Assembly: GCA_029378245.1 (NCBI GenBank)
Contig: JARKIF010000003.1
Span: 3,038,001 to 3,102,000 of the forward strand
DNA: 64,000 nt
Reading direction: 5' to 3'
Origin: Roridomyces roridus
Lineage: Eukaryota > Basidiomycota > Agaricomycetes > Agaricales > Mycenaceae
Under the pieces are notes generated by a model. The model was not told where the DNA came from and made no database searches. It saw only the letters and a program-made list of their open reading frames with translations. Position 1 is the first letter of the stretch. Every line of letters begins with the position of its first letter. The translations under genes and the position numbers were made by a program. This document shows, piece by piece, positions 1 through 10,874 of the stretch.

Positions 1-1973
1 GTAAAGAAACGTCTAGAACAAGAAAAGGAAGTAAAGAAACCCACTCTAGGTTCGCAATCGCACCCTGCATCCACTCCCCGCCACCCCTCTCCTTCTCTTT
101 CGGATTCTCCTGATACTACACGAAATCAAAATCTTCCTCGCAGGAAAAAGACGAGGACCTACGATGGTGCGCTGCGCCGTCCCAAGAATCTCGATAAGCT
201 TAAAGTACGCGATGGCGAACGACGCAGAGGAGGGCTTCCCCGAAGGCTGCTTGAACGGCTCGTCCGCTTCCCAGTACTCGTCGTCGCAGTCGATGGGCAG
301 GTCCACGTCGTAGCTGGTTCACAAAGAAGTGAATGAGATGGAATGGAAAGCAAAGCAAATGAGAGGCGTACTCGGACGAGCTGATTGCGCGCGGTCGGCC
401 ACAGAAAGTACTCGTGAGCGTGTCGATACATAATAGAACCCCTGAAATATAAGATGTCAACAAATCGAGGCGAAAAAGGTTAGAAGATACGAACAAAATA
501 CGCGCTTCCAATGTTCCGCTTCTACCTTGTCCTCAAACCGCGTGCGTCGATGAGCGCCTACTTCCTGCGCCCATCTCAATCCAGTTCCACCGAGTGTCCA
601 GCACCCGTCCGGCGAGGACGAGCCCTGGATGTAAAACACCGCCAACTGGAGAAAACATCATCAGTCCCGGGTCGAAAGACTCTGCGGCTGGGAACTCACG
701 CAAATCGTCTGCGCCTCATACAGGGTACACGCCCGCGTCAACGGCTTCTTGAGCACCGGCAACTGTCGGTAATACGACCACCCAGAGCTCAATTTGGTAT
801 TGCCCGTCCCAGGAAAGATAACCCTCGGGTCGTCAGAATACCTGGCCGCTACGGCGCATACCGCCAGGACGGTACAAGCAAAGTGATAGTTCGAAAGATG
901 GAGCCCGGCCGCGACGGATCGTTCAAAGGTAGGTCGGTGAAGGAGGCAGAATACGATGTTGAATTTGTCGAAAAAGAGGGTTATGAGCGTTTGCAAAAGA
1001 TCCGGGTCAGGGAATCGTAGCGCCGGGTGCGCGGGCTCCATCGTCAAGTATTCGTGCTCCCACTGTCAATATCTCAGCGATCCCCTCCCGACAGAAGCTA
1101 GAGGATTCACGCACCTCACTGAACCAATATTCCGGCCTCTTGACAGGCGCCGCCGTCTCGATGCGTTCCATCTCCGTACATTTTTCTTGGATCCCAATCG
1201 CGGCGTTGATGAGCTCAAAGTGGCTGGACTTGCCAAAATACCGCTGAGCGTCGGATTCGAGCCTGAAGCGGTCAAACCGCTCGGTGAGGATTCCGTTGAC
1301 GTCAAAGTCATCTTCATCCTCTTGCTTGATGTGTGGAGTGTGAGTCTCCGGCGACGCTGGTGCAGTGTCCGTGCTTGTACTCGTGCTCGATAGGGACGGG
1401 GCGGGGGATGGCTGATGCTGCTGCGGAAGCCGGTTCTCAAGATCCCGTGCGTAGCGCGCGACGTCGAGGAGGACGTGTCGGACCTCGGTATCGGGGATGT
1501 AGGCCGTCGCTTGGATGACAATGTCCGCAACGTGTTCTTTGGCTGATTTGGGCTTCTGTGCATACGTTTAGTGGGGGTCGAAGAGTATATGGCCACCACG
1601 TACTCGACCCTTGGTGGCTTCGGATGTCTGAAATCGTCAGAATACGCCTGAAATAGTTTTTTCTGGTAGGCGTACCTTGGATCCTGCCGCCCCAGTTCTT
1701 GTACTACCAGCTATGCGTGCACTCCGAGTTGAAGGCAACGCAATTCGAGCATCGACCCCCCGGCATCTGCGCACTGTCGCCTGGAATCGAGGTGAGTCTC
1801 GCCTAACGGCATGAATTTGAAGGCTGGAGATTTACATCGTACTGGGACGAAATGAGCGAGGGACAGGAGGAAGAATGAAGGCTCTTACTCTTTCTTTGCT
1901 TGCAAATATCGCAAGATCCTCTTAGGCGTCGTCGTTTGGAGCCAGGGACCACGACGACCTCGGAGTCGGCCAT
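1..1973 (-). CDS. Zn2Cys6 fungal transcription factor (3' end beyond the window)
   Basis: Predicted nuclear DNA-binding regulator. The start codon at 1973-1971 opens a short basic N-terminus (GSKRRRLRGSCDICKQRK) holding the first cysteines of a binuclear zinc cluster. After an intron the second half follows (GGRCSNCVAFNSECTH, about 1750-1690). A linker exon (about 1560-1190) reads KEHVADIVIQATAYIPDTEV, then a Ser/Thr/Pro- and Glu/Asp-rich stretch. The fungal_trans (PF04082) core follows: FNIVFCLLHRPTFERS near 950 and LPIDCDDEYWEADEPFKQP near 290. At least six short introns are needed to join these frames. The C-terminus lies left of base 1, so length cannot be judged. Its promoter and first codons are shared with the kinase gene starting at 20335. 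The target genes are unknown. The zinc cluster and family assignment are secure; exon edges are approximate. Confidence 0.85.
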
Positions 1974-2590
1974 GGATGATGAGGGCTTGCGTCAAGAGTC
2001 GGCAAGTCGTATAGCCCCATTGGCTCCGATCGTCACGGAAGTGTCACACCGCCCACCCTGCTTTTTTCCGATGTGACCGGAATCTCCATATTCGATCCCG
2101 GCCCGATACCGACCAGGTTCCTGGCGCACTCTCCTACCACCGTCTCGCCGACTCCACCTGCATTAAATACCACAACCTCATAATTCGCCCTGAACATTGC
2201 CTGAATACGCCAAGTTTGCGCCAAATCGAGTTAGCCTCCCGTCCCACGGCGCACAGCAAAATGTGTGAGCTCTTTCCTCATGAATACTTCACGTTACATA
2301 AATACCACTGCTTCACGCAACCAGATTTCTTCCTTCCTCATTTCGTGCACTCAAGGATCGTATGTTCAAACTGGTAGCCCCGAACCACGCCCTCAGCAAT
2401 CCTAAGGATCGTCTCTGCAAGTTACTTGGTCTGCGCTGAAACTGGCTGCAACCTGACTACTTCGACTTTAAGGTCTTGGAGGCAAGTATGTTGTCCAACG
2501 CGTCGGTGTTCCGGTTCGTCGAGTTCCTTGCCTGCAACCCGACATTCATAATCACTGGCAAACGAGTCCACTGGATGACCGCTTCAACTC
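1940..2590. repeat. Duplicated promoter/5' segment, copy 1 (upstream of the transcription factor)
   Basis: About 650 bp covering the first codons and upstream region of the transcription factor matches 20285-20890 in the same orientation, with scattered indels and substitutions. Shared landmarks include AGCCCCATTGGCTCCGATCG, CACGGAAGTGTCACACCGCC and GTTACTTGGTCTGCGCTGAA. No coding gene is seen between the start codon at 1973 and base 2894 apart from this block and a hairpin. Confidence 0.88.
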
Positions 2591-2730
2591 TAGACTCACA
2601 GTGTGACGGTTTGAATTCGTCAAAAGGGAGCGCCGCCTGTCGATCGGGACTCGGACGACGGAATCCTTCGTATAAACTGATAATTGGCGCAGTACTCCGA
2701 GGCATACACGATACTCCTTAGACCAGAGCT

Positions 2731-2777
2731 GGTCTGTCTATGACTTGTCGATAGACACGACAAATCATAGACAGACT
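2731..2777. other. Short imperfect inverted repeat (hairpin)
   Basis: The arms at 2731-2750 and 2758-2777 are near-perfect reverse complements (GTCTGTCTATGACTTGTCG against CGACAAATCATAGACAGAC) around a 7-nt loop. It lies between the duplicated promoter block and element A. It could be a footprint of a small mobile element or a transcript hairpin; nothing else supports either. Confidence 0.5.
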
Positions 2778-2902
2778 GGTCCTGAGTCTCGATACTCCGT
2801 TTATTTCGAGATCTCGAGCTGAGGGCGCCTGGCAGAAACCGTGACGAATGTTGGCAATACGACCCCAGATGAGTGGGGGTCTGCGGATGCCCGGAACAGG
2901 CT

Positions 2903-4744
2903 CACCTAAGGAAGCTACGTTTCCGTCCTCGGCGGACCCGTTAGATAGCTTAATACGTTGACCCGAAGCGTGCCTAACAGGCCCTGGCTACGACCTCCGA
3001 AGTCAGCGACGGATCATTTCCCAATTGGGAAGCACCTCCTGCCAATACACCACCACCGTCCTCGACGATCTTGGGCACCACAACCCATCCACGCCGTCTA
3101 GCAACATGCCCAACATTCCCTCGCTCTCGGCGTCATTTCTGGACAGCATCGGGCCGGACGACCTGCAGCCGCCGCGGCATCCTTCATCTCCGTTGCTCTC
3201 CCACTCGCAGTCTCGCACTCATACCGATCCCCCCTTTCGTACTGCACGGTGGGCAGCGCAGCAGGTTTGTGATTCCACTTGACTGCGCAAACCCACACAC
3301 AAAGACTTGAAGCAACCCGGGCGGGAGTGCCGTCACCTTCGCTCCCAGCTTCCCTCCGCCGAGTCCGTCCAGCCCTTCAGCTATTGCCTCTCCACGCTGC
3401 TCGCGGACTTCTCACTGCTCGCTGGTCGCTCTCTGGCAAGCTCTACACCCATCGTTCAGCGCGACTCCACCCATGGATCATCGGATGTTTGCCGGCTCCG
3501 AGTCCTACTCGCCCAGGCTTGGCTGTGGCTCGATTCGACTCACCTACGAATGTAGCGTGACCAAGAACAAATGGGAGTCGATGGCGACAGAGGTGACGGA
3601 GGTGGGGGCAGACGGTGAGGGGGGAGTGTGGGAAGTGGAGGCGAGACGAGAGGCGAGACGAGACGAGGGCGGGAAAGGCGACGAGTGAGGCCTAGGGTCC
3701 TGGGTGGAAGGTGCACGTAGGATGGACCGGGAGCGGAGGTAGGCTACGGAGCTCCTCCAGTACGACGCGACCAGTCGTTCTTGTGCCCCGTGGACGAGCG
3801 TAGGGCGTCGAGTGCGGGGGAGACCTACCCGAGGTCCTCGGTTGCAGGGAACACGAGCCCTGAGGCGTCGAGCGTGAGGAGCGTGGAGTGTGTGGGGTAT
3901 TGTGTGACGGTGGGAGGTACGGGGTGAATGGGAGCGGAGGTAGACTGTGGGACGCCGGGAGTCAAGTTCAAGGTAGGCCGTCTGCGTCTGGTGGTGCTTC
4001 CTATCCTTTGAATTTTACTTACCACCTACGGCACCTCCGCACTCTACACAAGTACTTCCATCCCTCCATCTCATTATCCTCATCTCCAGGCTTAGAATAT
4101 CGAGTAAATACCATCTGTTCTCTGTTTAATGTAGAAAAATAGCATCCTCCCAACGAACTGGACCACCTCTTGCACCTCCGTCGCATTGACACTCCCATTG
4201 AGTAATGTCCGGGCAGCCAATCGGATGCCGAATAAAGATCGTTCCCTACTTTTATTTTTCTCTGGAACGCATTTCCCGTCGTATTCACTCCTTTGAAGCT
4301 CGGGATTTCATGTTGTAGGTCCGCCGCACCCAAATATATTTTTGCCCCGTTTTCTGGGAGCGTTTTAATAAGAGAACACCGTTTCGTTCGAAAAATGAGA
4401 TACTTCCCTATGTGTATTCGTACTTCGTTACGACTAACTTACAGATTGTCCAGCAATTATTTTCCCCTTCACTCAGAGATACTCGGCACTGTTTTGAATG
4501 CTGTTTCAAGCCCCTGGATGGCTCCTCCGACTCTTCATTTAATTTCTTTGGGTAAAAAGAAGTTGAATCAAAAATTCTATCGAACATGAATAATCCTATA
4601 ACAGCGCCAGACCGCGGTCCGGCCGCGCACCCTTGGTCCTATCCCATCGTTTGCACACTTCCCACATGCTGCTATCCTCTCCTATCAAGGTAGAGCCCCA
4701 TTGTGACGACAGCCGGTGGTCGTAAGTAGGGACACAACGCGAGG

Positions 4745-4775
<31 letters not shown>

Positions 4776-5889
4776 GACTATCAGAACTTGAAGACGCGTC
4801 GAGAAAAGAAGGGTCGAGACGTGGGGAGAGTGAGGAGAAGGAGGAAAGAGGGGACATGTAAATTGTGAGCTGTGCTATAACTGAGAAGGCGGAGCCTTTC
4901 GCTGCGCAGGCATCACTAACGACGGTCGATGGTCGTCAGTAGGGGGAGTAGCGCCGACACTGATCCACCCAAGGACACGTCAAGAGAAGCGTTAATCGCA
5001 GGTCAGCGAGAGGGAGGAGGGAGGCACCTGAGAGATGACTCGGAGGGGATGTGTAGACGGTGAATGTTGTCGAGGATTTCGTGGAAGATGCTCAACATGG
5101 CGTTGACCGAGACAGACGCGTGCATCTCCGAATGGAGCCGATACGCTGACCTATGGGTCCCCTCCATCCCCGCCACGATCGGCTGTGGTGTGTTTAACCG
5201 GTGCTCCGTCAGCAGCACGCTTGGCGCAGTCAATCGGTGAGAGCATTGTCTTGAAAGTGTTTGGAAGGCAGGGATGCGGAGGCGGCGTGCAAGGCGGCTG
5301 GAGCGAGGTGGAGGAGGAACAAAGGTGGAGGGGCCGTAGGTCAGGCCTGTGATACTTCAAAAGCACTGCAGTCCGTCGATTGGAGCGTTGTACTCAGGAT
5401 ATTTTGAAGCTGGAATACGGAGGCGTGCGAAGCGGGGCGTGGGTGCAAGGAGCAACGGAGGTGCCGGAGCTGTAGGTACAAGGGTTGTGCTACGTCGAAA
5501 GCATCGCAGTCGACGTGAAAGCCAGAGTTGCAAAGCCATTGTTAAGGCCGCGTGCAAGACAGACCAAACGAGGGCGGGCGGAGGAACAGAGTTGGAACAG
5601 AGGCGGCGGCGCCAACGGAGACCATTCAGCAGGCGTGAGGATGCCCGAGAGTACCAGGGGGTCCGTTACTGGTGCGTTGAAAGCAAGGCATAGTGCCCTT
5701 GAGCATGGATTGGCGGCGTCGTGCGAGAGTGTCGAAGACGATGGTGGTATCGTGGCAAGCGGAGCTTCCCAATCGGGAATAATTGGGATTACGCACCTGT
5801 GTAGTCACGGCCTATTAGGTACGCTTTGTGTCAACGTTTTAAGGTACCTACCCGGTCCCGAAGGTACGCGAACGTAGCTTCCTTAGGTG
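2903..5889. mobile_element. Element A: ~3 kb transposon with long terminal inverted repeats and an 8-bp target duplication
   Basis: The ends are CACCTAAGGAAGCTACGTT and its reverse complement. The inverted repeats continue imperfectly for roughly 170-190 bp inward. AACAGGCT flanks both sides (2895-2902 and 5890-5897), an 8-bp target duplication as produced by hAT-type transposases. A second copy (element B, 15372-18387) has the same ends and shares interior sequence, for example 4150-4390 against 16670-16920. No conserved transposase motif was found, so it looks non-autonomous. The interior holds degenerate ~100-bp tandem units near 5260-5560 and a GACACC microsatellite. Short open frames inside have no recognisable domains and I regard them as chance. 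Confidence 0.9.
4749..4775. repeat. GACACC hexamer microsatellite inside element A
   Basis: Four to five tandem copies of GACACC (read as CCGACA in another register). Simple-sequence tract without other features. Confidence 0.8.
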
Positions 5890-6301
5890 AACAGGCTGCA
5901 TAACAAGAGGCCCTCGCCCTCGCGCATACTGAGAGAGAGCACGCTCAAGGAGGACTCCAGTCCTTCAGGGAGAAATTAGAACGTGGTACGGACGTCATCG
6001 AATTCGTAGAGTAAGTGTGTATATTTACGTTAATTTACATGATAGGTTGTAAATCCAGTAAATTCATGAGATCCCATCAGTATCCAAATGCGTTGAACAC
6101 CGGTGATGGCAATCTCGATCAACTCAATCGGGTGACTGCTGTTACACACCCTTATCACTTTCGACTTGCCCAAGCCATCTTCCGCCTTAATCTCAGTCCG
6201 AGCACTGTCCTCCTCCAGCTTTCTATCTTTCTTGGCTCAAGTCTCTGTATTCCCACCCAATCCGAGCTGTGATTATCCTCCTAGTTTTGACCTCGCTCAA
6301 A

Positions 6302-6400
6302 GGTTGCTTGGCTTAGTGGTCTGCTTGTGTTCACTCTGGAGAAGCTTGATTTGGGGCGGTCACAGGTTCAAACCTCCTCTGTGTCTATTTATTTAACATT
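6302..6400 (+). repeat. SINE-like / tRNA-derived fragment
   Basis: An A-box-like TGGCTTAGTGG (6309-6319) and a B-box-like GGTTCAAACCT (6365-6375) are correctly ordered and about 45 bp apart, as in tRNA genes and tRNA-derived SINEs. I could not fold a convincing acceptor stem, so a functional tRNA is unlikely. The surrounding 5898-7468 is AT-richer than the genic regions and shows no gene I can support. Confidence 0.35.
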
Positions 6401-7468
6401 CCCTTCCTGTCCCTTTTTAGAAAATATCTATAGTTCCAGCTATTCCCCGATTCCCAATCATTCTGGTTCACCCATGGTCCTCTTTTTCAAGCTCCAGGCC
6501 CATGAGATCATACTGGAGAGAGTGGGAAAGTTCACAACTCTCCCGGGTCTTGCAAGGGTGAGAAGCCGATACGGATCGCTGGAGGGAATAAGAAGCGTCG
6601 GATGTAGGAGTGGACGCATGACTGAGAAGTCCCGAGTATACGAATAGATAAGGAAACTATGACGCATCACCGGTCGACGCAGACTACCTTGGACCGGGGA
6701 CCCGTCATCTTTGGGAGAGTTTTGAATGGGTCATTTCACATCTCAAGATTGTGAGTGTGGGTCTGGCAACAGGTTGGGTTCAAAAGGTTGAGATGCCATT
6801 TAGATGCCATGGGAAGTCGGCGTTGAAGGAGATTTGATGTCTCATCAGGCCACCATCAGACTAGTATACCTCGTGTAAATTGGCTGTAATGCAGCTCTTA
6901 GCCTTTAGGGCCATCTAAATTCATTATTGGACAATTATAGACCCAATGGGTTGTCTTGAATACATCCCGGTGCAGGAATCAAGCAGAGGCAGGCGGGGTA
7001 CAGCGAGAAAAGCAATTGCTGCTAGCAGGTGCCGCCGGTGCCGCTTGTAAATCGTCTAAATTGATATCAATTTACAGTAAATTGATCCAAGCTATGCGCT
7101 TAGCGCCTCTTATTCCGCTTATTGCAGGAGGAATGGCATCAGTCACTACATTTGAGCCCATTTTCCCTTCTTTTCCAATTTCTCTTGGCTGAAAGACATT
7201 TACCAGATGACTGATGACCCTCCGAGCCTCAGATTATTTTTCTGGTGCTCTAGTGCAACACTCGGCGCCGGGCATTCCAGTGCCCAAGACGATTTGCACA
7301 TGTTGATCATCCATCAACCACCACCTACTCTTCGCCACACCAACGAACAGCTGCCACCACACAAGGCTCGACACTTGGACGACTCACCCTCCGCCCCATT
7401 CCCGGCCGTGACCTCGCCTTGTGACCTCGCCTTAGCGGTTCTCACGCCAAGGACCCGCCGCAAGAATG

Positions 7469-8720
7469 TCAATCACAAACAATCGCGTCGCGTCGCGTCT
7501 CTCGGGAGCCACCGCCTACACTGTCCAGACCATGGCCGGTGAGTTCAACCTTTTACTCCCTTCTTTCTCCATCCCTTCGTACCACAAGCCATAAGCCGGA
7601 GAGCAAGAGATCCGCCCTCTTGGAACTCCCAAGCTCGCGCTGGCCTCTGTGCGTTTTCTTCTTGTCCTTTTTTCCACTGTATTGAAAATCTACTACCTGA
7701 GGATGGACTAACATCTCACAGGACGACACGCCCTCCATGACGGTACCGGGCTTCCTCATCTTTGGCATGCCCTCAAAGCACTCGGCCGACCTTGTCCACT
7801 GGTCATCTTCTTCCTACATGGGTTCCCTTCTTGTGTATCCACCGGCGCCATCGCTTCACCCTCAGCCACTGGTCCATCTCAACAGCACGACAAAGCACAC
7901 CTAATCGGCACATCACTCTGGTCACCCCGGCGCATTCACCTACTCGCATGACAGCGCCTGCGACCGAGTTCAAATGCCAGGTTCAGTGCCACCCTCTTAC
8001 CAACGCGAGCGGCGGACCTTGGAACTCGGTCGTCTTGTGCCGATATGACTCATCACCACCCGCCATCCCGAAGTGAGTATTCTCGACCATTTCCCGTCCA
8101 ATTCGCATGAGCCTAATTTTCCCACCTGCGCCAGGACTCCCTCTATCGAACTGGGGCAGTTGTAGAGGCCTTCTGGGTCTGTCGCCGTCGCCGCGGTCGG
8201 TCGAGCACAAAGTATGCACAGCCACTCAGCGCCACCCAGTGAAAGTGCGTATTTCTCTACCATTTCCTGTCCAGTTTGCTTGAGACTAATTTTCTCCCCT
8301 GCTCTAGAACTCCCTCTATCGAACTGTAGCAGCTGTAGAAGCCGTCCGGTTCTGCTGTCGTCGCTGCCGCCGTTTGAGCCTGAGGGCAAGGAATGCACCA
8401 AAGTAAGTCTTTCTCTACCATTTTCACATTCTGTATCTAATCCTTTCACAGCTCGTGCATGCCGGGGCTTTACTGCCCGTTTGCATCACCTCTGGCGTCA
8501 CTGGTCAACTTGAAGCGCGTGCCGCCACGTTGCTGGGGCGCAACAAACTCTACGCCTTCGAGGACGTGGCCCCTCGATCCGATGGCGGCCAGTATGGGGA
8601 GGGCACGTTCGAGGGCAGTCACCGGCAAGGCCACACTCCCAGTACATGAGTTGCGTCTGAGCCGGGGAGCATCAGGATACGAGGACGGGGCTGGTAGGGC
8701 GTCGGTGCTGAATCCACGGT
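7469..8720 (+). other. Unresolved coding-like region, possibly a degenerate gene
   Basis: An ATG at 7469 opens a short frame (MSITNNRVASRLSGATAYT) reaching a plausible splice donor (GGTGAG, about 7539). Further short frames separated by donor- and acceptor-like sites continue to about 8720. One piece reads SLYRTGAVVEAFWVC and its neighbour copy SLYRTVAAVEAV, reflecting a local tandem duplication. No domain was recognised and every frame is soon interrupted. It could be an uncharacterised gene with very short exons, or a relic. Confidence 0.25.
8072..8401 (+). repeat. Tandem duplication of an intron-plus-exon unit
   Basis: Two units of about 172 and 158 bp begin with GTGAGTATTCTCGACCATTTC at 8072 (shortened: GTGAGTATT...) and GTGCGTATTTCTCTACC near 8244. 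Each contains a donor-like start, an acceptor-like YAG and the shared stretch CTCCCTCTATCGAACTG. A third donor-like start (GTAAGTCTTTCTCTACC) follows at 8402. The arrangement looks like duplication of one intron and the exon after it. Confidence 0.65.
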
Positions 8721-8888
8721 GAGCATATTAAACTTCTATTGACTCTACCCTTATTCTGAACAAGTCCTCAGCTTTTACTTGGACCAATCTAGTAGACAAA
8801 TCCTGTAGCCGGGTGTGAATATAGTATTTTCAGCATCACAACCGATCGTTCCGCGAAAGGGGACCTTCCTTTCCTCACCACTTCATCC

Positions 8889-10759
8889 ATGGGTATCCCG
8901 GGTCTCTGGAAGGTGTGTGCAAGCCTTTTTCCTTCTCCGCTGGGTGCTGATTCTGTTTACAGCTTCTCGAGTCTTCGGCACATGTCATGTCTTTCAAAGA
9001 GTTGTGCCTTATCGAGGGCCCTATCTTAGAATATCGCCAAACGGGGTCAATAATCATGGGCGTGGACGCGGGGTATGATGCTTCGTGTCCGTTACTCTCT
9101 TACTCATATCTTGCAGGCTCTGGATGACGCAGTGCCAGACTGTGTTTCACAAACCTCACCATGCACAAATGGGCAGCAACCCGGAACTTCGGGCGCTCCT
9201 TTACAAACTTGTGCAATTGGTTCAGGCGGGTGTTGTTGCGGTCTTCGTTTTCGACGGCCCTGAGCGGCCGGCAGTCAAACGGGGAAAGCAGGTCAAGACC
9301 AAGCCGCATTGGCTCGTCAAAGGGTTCATTGAGATGATTGAGATATTCGGCTTCTACCACCATCAGGTACAAGCTCCGTCGCCCCGTCTTCTATCAATTA
9401 GGTTCTGATTCATCTTGCAGGCACCGGGCGAGGCTGACGCCGAGCTGGCGTACCTTGACCGCCTTCAGCTCATTGATGGAATCCTGACCGACGATGGGGA
9501 CGTTGCTCTATTTGGTGCACGCCGTATCATTAGAAAGTACGCAATTTCTTCCTGAAACATCTACTGTGCCCTCACCCTGACTTTAGGATGAACAAAGCTA
9601 ACCTAGATGAGATCACGGTGTATACATCTGCATCCATGGAAGAGGACCCCGCCGTGCAGCTCACTCAAGGCGGGTTCTTACTTCTGGCACTCATGAGCGG
9701 AGGGGACTACAATACGGTATGCGTCTGCAATCTTTGAATCCAATGTACTCACCATCTTTAGGTCGGTGTCCCTGGCTGCGGTATTGGCGTTGCACACGCC
9801 CTGGCGCGTTGTGGTTTCGGAGATTCCCTCCTTGAAGCGTGCAACAGCCCTGTCATTGACCTCGCCCTCTTCCTGCCTGGTTGGCGCAAAGGAATCCGCA
9901 AGGCGTTGGTCACAAACTCTCGGGGATACTTGCAGTCGCGCAAGCTTGCCCTCGCCAGGAAGATTGACTCCACATTCCCCGACACCTCCGTCCTCGACCT
10001 TTACACTCACCCAACAACTTCCTGGTCGCCCGGTTTCAGTATTCCCGCATTTGACAGCTGGATCATCAAGGTTCCAGATCTCGCCAACCTCGCCAAATAC
10101 TGCCATGAAAAGTTTGGCTGGTCGTCCAATGTGATCAAGACCAAGTTTGAGAAATCTTTATATCCCAGCTTGTTTGTGCGCCGGCTCACAATGGTATGCA
10201 CGCTTTATTCTTACACGGGATGTTGCTCATTGGATACTTCGCAGCCTTTGGATGTTCATCAACAAATCCAAAACCATGTTGTCCACGGTTATGTCAACGA
10301 CGAGCAACCTCAACTCTCGTTTTACCTCGAGATTATCAAGGTCGACGACAGTGATCCGTACAAGAGATATCGAGTCATGGTTTCATTCACGGCCCTTACC
10401 GCATGGGCTTTGTCGAAGCTACATGGTGTCCGCCGTTCCACCATTGGCTCAGCTGCGGTGTCAAAAGCCGTATGGATTCCTGCCGTGCTGATGGAGAAAT
10501 ATTTCCCGTCCATGGTCGACACCTTCAATGCGTGCTTGGTAAGCAAAAATTCTGAAATAGTTGGTGCTTGGGCTCATTCCTTTCTTTCCAGAGTACGCGT
10601 CACACTCCTCAAGCACAGAAGATGGATTACATTGAAATCTCCGACACCGAGAGCGACCCTGGCTCCGTGCCGTCAGGGTCCAAGTTTGGTTCCTCGGTCA
10701 TCGACCTTACAGGGGAATCTTACGATTCGGACAACTCAGATATCATCGTTTTAGATTAG
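8889..10759 (+). CDS. XPG/GEN1-like structure-specific endonuclease
   Basis: Predicted metal-dependent nuclease of the FEN1/XPG/GEN1 superfamily, cutting branched DNA. Exon 1 (8889-8912) encodes MGIPGLWK, the classic XPG_N start. After short introns come VFVFDGPERPAVKRGK near 9250 (acidic residue of the N motif), APGEADAELAYL near 9422 (I motif), ILTDDGDVALFGARRI near 9480, and the helix-turn region LMSGGDYNTVGVPGCGIGVA across an intron at 9718-9761. The catalytic acidic positions all look intact. The C-terminal part has YTHPTTSWSPGFSIPAFDSW and an acidic tail ending near DSDNSDIIVLD. Eight exons keep one frame throughout, so the gene looks functional. It lies 115 bp upstream of, and in tandem with, a Crypton-like recombinase. 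It resembles the expanded mushroom XPG-like families more than canonical Rad27. Exact substrate unknown. Confidence 0.85.
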
Positions 10760-10874
10760 CGAGAGCTACTTTTTGTACAGAAAGCTTGTACTGTGCCGTA
10801 TTTCTCAAATTATAGTGATCGACTGGATGCAGCGAATTTGAAATCTTCACTCTACTGGTTCCTCCTAGTTCCCG

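Noticed and set aside
6302..6400. Functional tRNA gene
   Set aside because: A- and B-box-like motifs are present, but no acceptor stem or clear anticodon arm could be drawn; better read as a SINE-like relic.
7997..8449. 150-residue minus-strand frame as a gene
   Set aside because: It spans the tandem intron-exon duplication and repeats itself; no domain, likely chance.
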